From assembly GCA_031415055.1 (NCBI GenBank), contig JANOQZ010000021.1:62001-126000 (forward strand): 64,000 nucleotides of DNA, given 5' to 3'. Made by a program: the position numbers and the translations under genes. Under the pieces are notes generated by a model. That model did not search any database, had not been told where the DNA came from, and was given only the letters and a program-made list of their open reading frames with translations. Positions within the stretch are counted from its first letter, which is position 1. Every line of letters begins with the position of its first letter. The DNA comes from JANMOK01 sp031415055 (GTDB lineage: Bacteria; Pseudomonadota; Alphaproteobacteria; Rhodobacterales; Rhodobacteraceae). Below are positions 16,279 to 23,964 of the stretch, piece after piece.

Positions 16279-18558
16279 TTGCAACCGGAATTGGTGATCT
16301 TCGACTGCGACGGCGTTCTGGTTGATAGCGAACCAATATCATTCTCGGTGCTGACCGACACCATCGGTAAAGCGGGTATCCAATTGAGCGCGGAAACCGT
16401 TTATGAACGGTTCTTGGGCAAAAGCATGACCAGCATCTGCGAAACGCTGAGCGCGGAATTTGGCATCGACCTTTCGGAAAAGCATTTGGCGGGGTTGCGC
16501 AGCACTTTGTTTGCGCGATTTCGCAACGAATTGCGGCCGGTCGAAGGTGTTGCAGATGTTTTGAAACGGCTGAAATATGAGCGCTGCGTTGCTTCTTCAA
16601 GTCAGCCAGACAGGATAAGACTATCACTTGAAATTACAGGGCTGATTGATCTTGCTGGCCCTGACATTTTCAGCGCTTCGATGGTGGCACGCGGTAAGCC
16701 CGCGCCGGATTTATTTTTGTACGCGGCGGACCAGATGGGAGTCGAGCCATCAAAATGCATCGTGATCGAGGACAGCCCACCTGGCATTTTGGCAGCACGT
16801 GAAGCCGGGATGCAGGTATTTGCTTTTCGCGGCGCCTCGCATGGCGCTTGGCCAGACCTGCGCTCGGCCATTGCTGGATTGAAGCCAGATCAAACTTTTG
16901 ACCACATGCGCGAATTGCCCGATTTGTTGCGGGCGTTGCGACCTGGCCGCAGCAAGCGAACCCAAATTGCCGGGCCGCTGATTTGCGCGGTTGATGTTGG
17001 CACTACGAGTGCTCGTTCCGGAGTGTTCGACCTTGCCGGTAACTTGTTGACGCGCAGCGCTGCGCCAATCGAAACGCAGCGCAGCGGACCGGAACAAGCA
17101 GAACACGATTCCGAAAACATCTGGAGCGCGGTTTGTCAATCAGTGCGGACGGCCGCCAGCGACCTGGACATTCCATCGAGTGCAATTGGTGCCATTGGTT
17201 TTGATGCGACATGTTCTTTGGTATTTCGCGGCGATCTGGGGAAGCAATTGTCAGTTTCGGTTGAAGGCGGCAATCGCTGGGACACGATTGCTTGGCACGA
17301 CCACCGCGCTATGACCGAGGCCGATATTTGCAACGCGACGAAATCGCCAATTCTTGAATATGTTGGCGCGTCAGTTTCACCGGAAATGCAAATTCCGAAA
17401 ATGATGTGGGTCAAAAAACATTTGCCTGACACGTGGGCTGCCAGTTCCAAGATTTACGACTTAGCGGATTTTCTGACGTACAAAGCAACCGGGAGCAATG
17501 AAAGATCGCAGGGAACTTTAACCAGTAAATGGATGTATCAGGCCCACGAAACCGAACCTTGGCCCAACGCGTTTCTGCGCAGCATGGGTTTGGAAGATTT
17601 GCAAATGCGTGCGGGCTTACCAAGACTCGCCTTGGCCGTTGGTCAACCGATTGGAGCTTTGGCGCAAAGTGCGGCGGCCCAGCTTGGGTTAAGCCCAAAT
17701 TGCGTGGTTGCAGCTGGGCTTATCGACGCCCATGCGGGAATTCTGGGGCTCATTGGACCCGGCGTTTTCGACCGGAATAGCTCGGCCAAAAATTTGGCAT
17801 TAGTCGCGGGCACATCCAATTGCGTAGGGATTTTGTCGCGCGAACCTGTTCGATTTGCCGGTATTTGGGGACCGTATTTCGGTTCGGCAATTGACGGTTT
17901 CTGGTTGAGCGAGGCGGGGCAATCTGCCAGTGGCGCACTGCTCGACCACATGATCCGGGTACATGGCGCTGGTGGTGAACCCAACCATTCATTGCACCGA
18001 AAAATTGTCGGGCGAATTCGCGAGTTGCGAGTTGACTTGGGTGGAGATTTGGCGCCGCAACTTCATGTTCTGCCCGACTTCAAAGGCAATAGATCACCGC
18101 TTGGCGACCCGCATTTGCGCGGAATGATCGTGGGTATCGGACTGGATTCCACGTTCGATGGCCTTTGCAAATTGTATTGGCGAACTTGCGTCGGCATTGC
18201 GCTGGGTATTCGCGATATTGTGGAAACCATGCGAATGACGGTGCCCAACTTTGAATCTGTAATCATGGCAGGTGGCCACACACGCAATCCGCTACTGCTG
18301 GAGCTTTACCGGGATGTCATTGGCATGCCGCTTCGAACCATGCCGGGCGTTGACGCTGTTCTTCTTGGGACAGCGATGAATGCTGCCGTAGCTGCAGGCC
18401 TGCACCAAACGATTGACGTCGCTTGCGCCAAGATGGAGCAGCCGACTAGGCTGCAAACGGCGGAAACAAAGTCGCACAAATGGATTGAACGCGACTTTCG
18501 CATTTTCCGCGAAATGATTGCGCAGCGTCAAGTTTTGGCACAACTTCAAAACGCTTGA
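16279..18558 (+). CDS. Fusion protein: HAD-IA phosphatase plus FGGY carbohydrate kinase
   Basis: 759 residues in one uninterrupted frame. Residues 1-215 form a HAD-IA phosphatase: Asp9 and Asp11 in FDCDGVLVDSEP, Ser in ASSSQP, Lys140 and the acidic pair in VIEDSPPG. From about residue 236 a complete FGGY kinase begins (AVDVGTTSARSGVFD). It continues with GFDATCSLVF and the ATP-binding region ALVAGTSNCVGIL, resembling the ribulokinase/D-ribulose kinase branch. The start appears to be TTG at 16279 with AGGA six bases upstream. As the last gene of the smo operon it may phosphorylate, or phosphorylate and dephosphorylate, ketose or polyol products. The join lies in a short basic linker (RPGRSKRTQ). 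I infer a natural fusion of two genes that are adjacent elsewhere. Confidence 0.88.
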   Translation: MQPELVIFDCDGVLVDSEPISFSVLTDTIGKAGIQLSAETVYERFLGKSMTSICETLSAEFGIDLSEKHLAGLRSTLFARFRNELRPVEGVADVLKRLKYERCVASSSQPDRIRLSLEITGLIDLAGPDIFSASMVARGKPAPDLFLYAADQMGVEPSKCIVIEDSPPGILAAREAGMQVFAFRGASHGAWPDLRSAIAGLKPDQTFDHMRELPDLLRALRPGRSKRTQIAGPLICAVDVGTTSARSGVFDLAGNLLTRSAAPIETQRSGPEQAEHDSENIWSAVCQSVRTAASDLDIPSSAIGAIGFDATCSLVFRGDLGKQLSVSVEGGNRWDTIAWHDHRAMTEADICNATKSPILEYVGASVSPEMQIPKMMWVKKHLPDTWAASSKIYDLADFLTYKATGSNERSQGTLTSKWMYQAHETEPWPNAFLRSMGLEDLQMRAGLPRLALAVGQPIGALAQSAAAQLGLSPNCVVAAGLIDAHAGILGLIGPGVFDRNSSAKNLALVAGTSNCVGILSREPVRFAGIWGPYFGSAIDGFWLSEAGQSASGALLDHMIRVHGAGGEPNHSLHRKIVGRIRELRVDLGGDLAPQLHVLPDFKGNRSPLGDPHLRGMIVGIGLDSTFDGLCKLYWRTCVGIALGIRDIVETMRMTVPNFESVIMAGGHTRNPLLLELYRDVIGMPLRTMPGVDAVLLGTAMNAAVAAGLHQTIDVACAKMEQPTRLQTAETKSHKWIERDFRIFREMIAQRQVLAQLQNA

Positions 18559-18562
18559 GGCG

Positions 18563-19441
18563 CTATTCGCCACCCGCCAAACGCAGCAAGTAATGCCCGT
18601 ATTCGGTCTTCAAAAAAGGTTTCGCCAGCGCCTTCAGTTGATCTGTGTCGATCCAACCCATGTGAAACGCCACTTCTTCGGGGCAACCAATTTTGAGGCC
18701 TTGGCGTTTTTCAATGGTTCGCACAAACTCGCCCGCTTCAATCAGACTGTCATGCGTGCCTGTATCGAGCCAGCCGTAACCGCGACCCATCAATTGGACA
18801 TGCAAAGAACCGTCGGCGAGATAGGTTTCCAGCAAAGTTGTTATTTCCAATTCGCCGCGCGTCGAAGGTTTGATTTTTTTTGCGCGCTTTGACGCAGTTT
18901 CATCGAGGAAATAGAGACCGGTAACAGCATAATTCGACGGAGGCTTCGTCGGTTTTTCAACAATCGAACTGACTTGTCCCTGACTGTCAAAGCCAACAAC
19001 GCCGTAGCGTTCTGGGTCGGCGACTTGATAGCCAAAGACGGTACCGCCGTGCGTTTGGGCATCGGCGGCGGCAACCAACTCTTGCAAACCTTGGCCAAAA
19101 TAGATGTTGTCGCCCAAGATCATTGCCGAAGGAGCGCCGTCTAGAAAGTTTTCAGCAAGAAGGTAAGCCTGCGCAAGACCATCCGGGCTTGGTTGGGTTA
19201 TCCAACTCAGCGACAGACCCCATTTGGAACCATCGCCGAGCAAGGCTTGGAACTGGCGTTGGTCGTCGGGCGTGGTGATAATCGCGATGTCCCGAATACC
19301 CGCCCACATCAGAACAGTCAGCGGGTAATAGATCATCGGTTTGTCATATAGCGGCAAAAGCTGCTTGGAAACCGCGAGGGTGATTGGGTAAAGTCGCGTT
19401 CCCGAACCACCCGCAAGCACGATGCCTTTGCGCTGTTTCAT
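18563..19441 (-). CDS. rfbA: Glucose-1-phosphate thymidylyltransferase
   Basis: 292-residue nucleotidyltransferase making dTDP-glucose, the first step of dTDP-L-rhamnose synthesis. The N-terminal motif is GGSGTRLYPITLAVSKQLLP, followed by the acidic metal site in ILGDNIYFG and the family motif EKP. The ATG at 19441 overlaps the stop of rfbD by four bases; an upstream in-frame start would place 30 unrelated residues first. It is the last gene of rfbCBDA and ends four bases from the convergent kinase fusion. Confidence 0.95.
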   Translation of the reverse strand: MKQRKGIVLAGGSGTRLYPITLAVSKQLLPLYDKPMIYYPLTVLMWAGIRDIAIITTPDDQRQFQALLGDGSKWGLSLSWITQPSPDGLAQAYLLAENFLDGAPSAMILGDNIYFGQGLQELVAAADAQTHGGTVFGYQVADPERYGVVGFDSQGQVSSIVEKPTKPPSNYAVTGLYFLDETASKRAKKIKPSTRGELEITTLLETYLADGSLHVQLMGRGYGWLDTGTHDSLIEAGEFVRTIEKRQGLKIGCPEEVAFHMGWIDTDQLKALAKPFLKTEYGHYLLRLAGGE

Positions 19442-20298
19442 GGCAATTCTCCCAATTCGCGCAAAACTTCGGTCAGGCCAATTTTCCAATTGGGCCGAGC
19501 AATAGCAAAATCTGCGTGCAAACGCGAACAATCGAACCGCGAATTCAACGGGCGCTTTGCGGGCGTCGGATAGTTGATGGTTTTGATTCCGGTAATCTTA
19601 GGTGCCAGCCCAGCTTGGGTAAATATTTCTGCGGCAAAGTCTTTCCAACTCACATCCGGCGACCCCGAATAGTGATAGATTCGGTCATTGTCCGAGCCTT
19701 TGACAATATGTTCGGCAAGATTGATCAAGGTTCGAGCAATGTCCGCTGCTGGAGTGGGACCGCCGATTTGATCAGTGACGATGGAAAGCCCGTCGCGTTC
19801 TTTTCCGAGTCGCAACATTGTCTTCACAAAGTTCGTGCTATGTGCCGAAAAGACCCAGGACGTCCGCAAAATTACAGCTTTCGGGTGGACAGCCAGAATG
19901 CCGATTTCGCCCTGTCGTTTGCTGCTGCCATAAATGTTGGCGGGGTTGCACGTGTCTGTTGTTTGCCACCCAGCACCGCCCGACCCATCGAAAACATAGT
20001 CGGTCGAGATATGCAGAACCGGTAAATTACGTTTGGCGGCTGCCTTGGCTATTGCAACTGGCGTCGTCGAATTGATCTGCCGGGCCAGTTCGGGTTCTGC
20101 TTCCGCCCGGTCTACGGAAGTATAGGCGGCGGCAATAAGCACAATATCGATCTCGTTTTCGGCAACAAGTTGCGAGCAAAGGTCGGGATCAGTCAAGTCG
20201 GCGGTGTCACGGTCCAAAGCAAGGACACTGTGTGGACCAGCGTGGCGCAAAACTTCTCGTGCGACTTGGCCGTTTTTGCCGAACATCAGTATTTTCAC
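19438..20298 (-). CDS. rfbD: dTDP-4-dehydrorhamnose reductase
   Basis: 286-residue extended SDR, the final step to dTDP-L-rhamnose. The NAD(P) motif is GKNGQVAREV near the N-terminus. STDYVFDG and the catalytic YGSSKRQGE follow. The start is GTG at 20298, overlapping the rfbB stop as GTGA. Both ends overlap neighbours by four bases, a tightly coupled operon. Confidence 0.94.
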   Translation of the reverse strand: MKILMFGKNGQVAREVLRHAGPHSVLALDRDTADLTDPDLCSQLVAENEIDIVLIAAAYTSVDRAEAEPELARQINSTTPVAIAKAAAKRNLPVLHISTDYVFDGSGGAGWQTTDTCNPANIYGSSKRQGEIGILAVHPKAVILRTSWVFSAHSTNFVKTMLRLGKERDGLSIVTDQIGGPTPAADIARTLINLAEHIVKGSDNDRIYHYSGSPDVSWKDFAAEIFTQAGLAPKITGIKTINYPTPAKRPLNSRFDCSRLHADFAIARPNWKIGLTEVLRELGELP

Positions 20299-21335
20299 GG
20301 CGCTTTCCCCAATCTTTGCCCGACACCGGGCCGGTTGAGCAGCGGTCGCCACCAAGATTCGTTTTCCAAATACCACGTGACGGTCTTGCGAAGCCCTTGC
20401 TCCAAAGTAACCGATGGTCGCCAACCAAGCTCGTCACGGATGCGAGTCGGGTCAATGGCATAGCGCTGGTCGTGACCGGGGCGGTCGGCAACAAAGGTTA
20501 TCAACGTGTCATGGGATATCTTCTTCGGGCGAAGTTCATCGAGAATAGTGCAGATCATACGAACAAGGTCGATGTTGCGGGCTTCATTCTCGCCACCGAC
20601 ATTGTAGGTGCGGCCGATTTGCCCGCGCTCCACCACTGTGAGCAAAGCATCAGCATGGTCTTCGACATACAGCCAGTCACGGATGTTTTCGCCTTTGCCA
20701 TAGATTGGTATCGGCTTTCCTGCCAAGGCGTTCAAGATTGTCACGGGCACAAGTTTTTCGGGAAAGTGGAATGGGCCGTAATTGTTGGAACAATTCGTGA
20801 CGACTGTAGGCAGGCCGTATGTTTCTCCCCAAGCTCTGACCAGATGGTCAGACGCGGCCTTAGAGGACGAATAAGGTGAATTGGGCGCGTAAGGCGTTTC
20901 CTCGGTGAACTTTCCGTTGGCACCCAGCGAGCCGAATACCTCGTCGGTTGAAATGTGGTGGAAGCGGAATGCCCTTCCATCCACAAGACTTTGCCAATAG
21001 GAGCGGGCCGATTCGAGCAGCGTGTAGGTGCCGTTGATGTTGGTTTCGATGAAGGCCGCTGGTCGATCAATCGAGCGATCAACATGCGATTCGGCGGCAA
21101 GATGCATAACAGCATCGGGTTGGTGTTGCGAAAATACCCGATCCAGCGCGGCGTGATCACGAATATCCGCTTGGATAAATGTATAGCGTGGACTGTTTGT
21201 CACCTGCGCAACACTGCCAAGGTTGGCCGCATAGGTGAGGGCGTCGAGGTTAATGACCGAATGCCCATCGCGAATCGCCTGCCGCACTACGGCTGAGCCA
21301 ATGAAGCCCGCACCGCCAGTAATAAGTAATTTCAC
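20295..21335 (-). CDS. rfbB: dTDP-glucose 4,6-dehydratase
   Basis: 346-residue extended SDR converting dTDP-glucose to the 4-keto-6-deoxy intermediate. The N-terminal NAD site is GGAGFIGSAVVR, followed by STDEVFGSLG and the catalytic YSSSKAASDH. The start is GTG at 21335, overlapping the rfbC stop. The length agrees with family members of about 345-360. Confidence 0.95.
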   Translation of the reverse strand: MKLLITGGAGFIGSAVVRQAIRDGHSVINLDALTYAANLGSVAQVTNSPRYTFIQADIRDHAALDRVFSQHQPDAVMHLAAESHVDRSIDRPAAFIETNINGTYTLLESARSYWQSLVDGRAFRFHHISTDEVFGSLGANGKFTEETPYAPNSPYSSSKAASDHLVRAWGETYGLPTVVTNCSNNYGPFHFPEKLVPVTILNALAGKPIPIYGKGENIRDWLYVEDHADALLTVVERGQIGRTYNVGGENEARNIDLVRMICTILDELRPKKISHDTLITFVADRPGHDQRYAIDPTRIRDELGWRPSVTLEQGLRKTVTWYLENESWWRPLLNRPGVGQRLGKAP

Positions 21336-21901
21336 CGCGACCCCTCGAAAGTAAACGGTGACTGGAATTCGGCAAATGAACCGGCGCGTGCATCCTTATC
21401 AGAAACAACGGCGGCCCTTCCGTCCAATTGCCAATCGATTTGCAAATGTGGATCGTCAAAGCGAACCGCGCCATCACATTCGGGCGCATAGTAATCGGTA
21501 ACTTTGTAAATAACCGCGCAATTTGGCTCTAAAGTAGCAAATCCGTGTAAAAATCCTTTTGGAACAAGAAGTTGCTTACCATTTTCTTCCGACAATTCGA
21601 CGGAAACCCACGCACCGTAAGTAGGCGAACCGCGCCGAATATCGACCGCAACGTCAAGAATCCGTCCGCAAGCGACACGCACGAGTTTGTCTTGCGCGTG
21701 CGGTTGGCTTTGAAAATGAAGGCCGCGAACAGTGCCGGTTTCTGTAGATACAGAGTGATTGTCCTGAACAAAATCGAAGTCCAAGCCATTTGACAGCATG
21801 ACTTTGCGGTTCCAGGTTTCGGAAAAAGTGCCGCGCCCATCGCCAAAGCGTTTCGGCGTCAACACCAGAACGCCGTCGAGCTTTGTCGTATCAATCTGCA
21901 T
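21332..21901 (-). CDS. rfbC: dTDP-4-dehydrorhamnose 3,5-epimerase
   Basis: 189-residue cupin-fold epimerase. The catalytic His is in TVRGLHFQ, and the family features DVAVDIRRGSPTYG and PKGFLHGF are present. It is the first gene of the rfbCBDA operon, which supplies dTDP-rhamnose for the polysaccharide genes that follow. The 224 bases to the divergent export-protein gene must hold both promoters; I could not place them. Confidence 0.95.
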   Translation of the reverse strand: MQIDTTKLDGVLVLTPKRFGDGRGTFSETWNRKVMLSNGLDFDFVQDNHSVSTETGTVRGLHFQSQPHAQDKLVRVACGRILDVAVDIRRGSPTYGAWVSVELSEENGKQLLVPKGFLHGFATLEPNCAVIYKVTDYYAPECDGAVRFDDPHLQIDWQLDGRAAVVSDKDARAGSFAEFQSPFTFEGSR

Positions 21902-22125
21902 CAGATTCCCCGTTCTGGTCTACAAAACGAACTTGCTTCGGATCCGTTCCGGAGTCCTTAACTTTGCTGATGGACAGAAATGTGGCACAGCGCAAGCGGG
22001 TCGCGACAAATCTATTTGGTGGCAATTTTTGCGGCAATTAACGCGGGACTCCATTATTGCTTCCTAACGAATTGAAAAGCGGGCATATTACAGGTTGCGA
22101 ATCTATGGTGGTTGGGAGTTTGAAG

Positions 22126-22725
22126 ATGCGTATTTTGGTTATCTGCCTATTGGCTTTGGTGTTTGCGGGTGGTGCCAACGCGCAATCCACCTACCAAATC
22201 CGGCCCGGTGATACATTGGATATTTCAGTGTTGGAAGATGCGAACTTGAACCGGCTGGTGTTGGTGCGCCCAGATGGGCGTATTTCGCTGCCGCTGGTTG
22301 GTGATGTTATGGCGGCAGGGCAATCGCCGGAGTCATTGAAGGCGGCGATCACGGCGGGGATTGCGTCGAATTTTTCGATTGCGCCAAACGTGACGGTTGC
22401 TCTTTCTTCGGTTGCGGTTCCCGTTGCTACCAGCTTTGCGCCGCAAACACTGAGCATCTATATGTTAGGCGAAGTTAATAATCCGGGAACTTTTGAGGTT
22501 GCGCCGGGAACGACATTGCTGCAGGCTTTGTCGGTAGCGGGTGGGCTTGGCCGTTTTGCTGCGTCCAAACGCATACAGATTAGAACAACCGATCCGAAAT
22601 CGGGAACAGAATACGTACGGTCGTTTAACTATGATAGTTTCGTCAATGGCGGTGCGACAGGTAGCACCTTCAAATTGAACGACGGTGACGTTATCATTGT
22701 GCCGGAGCGGCGTCTGTTCGAATAA
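22126..22725 (+). CDS. Polysaccharide export outer-membrane protein, Wza/GumB type
   Basis: 199 residues. A signal peptide of about 20 residues ends in ANA. A polysaccharide-export domain begins YQIRPGDTLDISV, with the characteristic VRPDGRISLPLVGDV. An SLBB-type domain occupies about residues 105-195 (YMLGEVNNPGTFEV, NDGDVIIVPE). It would form the outer-membrane or periplasmic exit for an exopolysaccharide. The ATG at 22126 is preferred because GGGAG lies upstream and the signal peptide starts there. The next gene follows after 16 bases. Confidence 0.9.
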   Translation: MRILVICLLALVFAGGANAQSTYQIRPGDTLDISVLEDANLNRLVLVRPDGRISLPLVGDVMAAGQSPESLKAAITAGIASNFSIAPNVTVALSSVAVPVATSFAPQTLSIYMLGEVNNPGTFEVAPGTTLLQALSVAGGLGRFAASKRIQIRTTDPKSGTEYVRSFNYDSFVNGGATGSTFKLNDGDVIIVPERRLFE

Positions 22726-22741
22726 CAAAAGGGGGCGGCCC

Positions 22742-23950
22742 ATGAAGGCCAGTCGAGCAATTAAGGCAGCGCCTTGCATAACAGGAGCGCTGCTTTCGGG
22801 ATTCATAGGCGTCAACGAGGCCAGCGCCCAAGGTTTTAGCTTGAATGCCAGTGTGTCCGAGACATTGGACTATACCGGCAATGCAGGGCTTGAAGCCATA
22901 TCTGCGGGGTCAACATTGACGTCATCGACGTCGGTGGCTCTGTCATTGCTTTCGGAAACCAACGTTTCCAGTTTTGGTATTGATGCCTCGTCTTTCCTCT
23001 ATTTGGCGCGAAATCCAGACGGTTCTTTCAGCCACCAATTGGGCTATCCGAGTTTGACGCTGACTTTTGCCGATAGCACTGCTGGAAGCGCCTTTGCGTT
23101 CTCTGCTTCTTATCGCGTAACTCCTGCTGGCGACGGTTCAACTTTCATTTTTGACGACACCGACGACGACGGAGTGATTGATCCGGGCGAAATAACTTTT
23201 TTGGTTACCGACGCGCGGCAAATCACCTTAGGCCTGAATGCCAGCTATTCAATGGACCTAACAGCACGCGACACGCTGCGTCTTTCGGCAAGGTTTACCA
23301 ACATCACTTTTGACGGCAATGACCCGGACTTGATCCCCTCGCAAAGGCAATCGCTGAGGGCAAATTGGAATCATCAGATCAACGAAGGGCTATCGGGTGG
23401 CGTGGCATTGTCGGCCGCCCATTTTCAAAACGAAGACGTGGTGGCAACTACGAGCGTGACAACGGCTTTGTCGGGCGACATTAGCTATCAAGTGAGCGAA
23501 CTGATGAATATAGCGGCCAGTCTGGGCGTCACGCATTCAGATGTTACCGATATTTCCGGCAGCAGCATCACCAACAGTTTCTCCAGCAGCGCCGATGTTA
23601 GTTATTCCTTGGCCGACGGGACAATTGGCGCGAATTTTGACTATGGGGTCAGGCCAACCGACGGCGGGCAATTAGCCCAAACTGCATCGCTGGGCCTGAA
23701 CTTTTCGAAGTCGATCTCAAACACGTCCAGCATTGGAATGACGGCTAGGTATGAGGCAAGCAGCGCGCTGGATGGAAGTTTGGGAAGCGGGGACCGCCGG
23801 TTCTCGTTTTCGCCGACTTACAGCCGCGAACTTGGGCGTGACCTGAATGCCAATGTTGGCTATCGGTTCCAGCGTACCAGCGGCGGAACCGATGCGACCT
23901 CGCACGGAATATTCTTCGGACTTACGAAAAACTTTCAGCTTTTGCGGTAA
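22742..23950 (+). CDS. Putative outer-membrane beta-barrel protein of the EPS locus
   Basis: 402 residues with a signal-like N-terminus ending in ASAQG. It then has many alternating polar/apolar strands typical of an outer-membrane barrel (for example ISYQVSELMNIAASLGVTH). Barrel proteins of this kind commonly sit beside Wza-type and exosortase genes. A short aspartate-rich loop, FDDTDDDGVIDPGE, near residue 140 resembles an EF-hand/dockerin-type calcium-binding loop. GGGGGC lies before the ATG at 22742. The family assignment rests on pattern and context; no enzymatic motif was seen. It is convergent with the TPR lipoprotein gene, 14 bases away. Confidence 0.7.
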   Translation: MKASRAIKAAPCITGALLSGFIGVNEASAQGFSLNASVSETLDYTGNAGLEAISAGSTLTSSTSVALSLLSETNVSSFGIDASSFLYLARNPDGSFSHQLGYPSLTLTFADSTAGSAFAFSASYRVTPAGDGSTFIFDDTDDDGVIDPGEITFLVTDARQITLGLNASYSMDLTARDTLRLSARFTNITFDGNDPDLIPSQRQSLRANWNHQINEGLSGGVALSAAHFQNEDVVATTSVTTALSGDISYQVSELMNIAASLGVTHSDVTDISGSSITNSFSSSADVSYSLADGTIGANFDYGVRPTDGGQLAQTASLGLNFSKSISNTSSIGMTARYEASSALDGSLGSGDRRFSFSPTYSRELGRDLNANVGYRFQRTSGGTDATSHGIFFGLTKNFQLLR

Positions 23951-23964
23951 GGCGGCTGATCATG

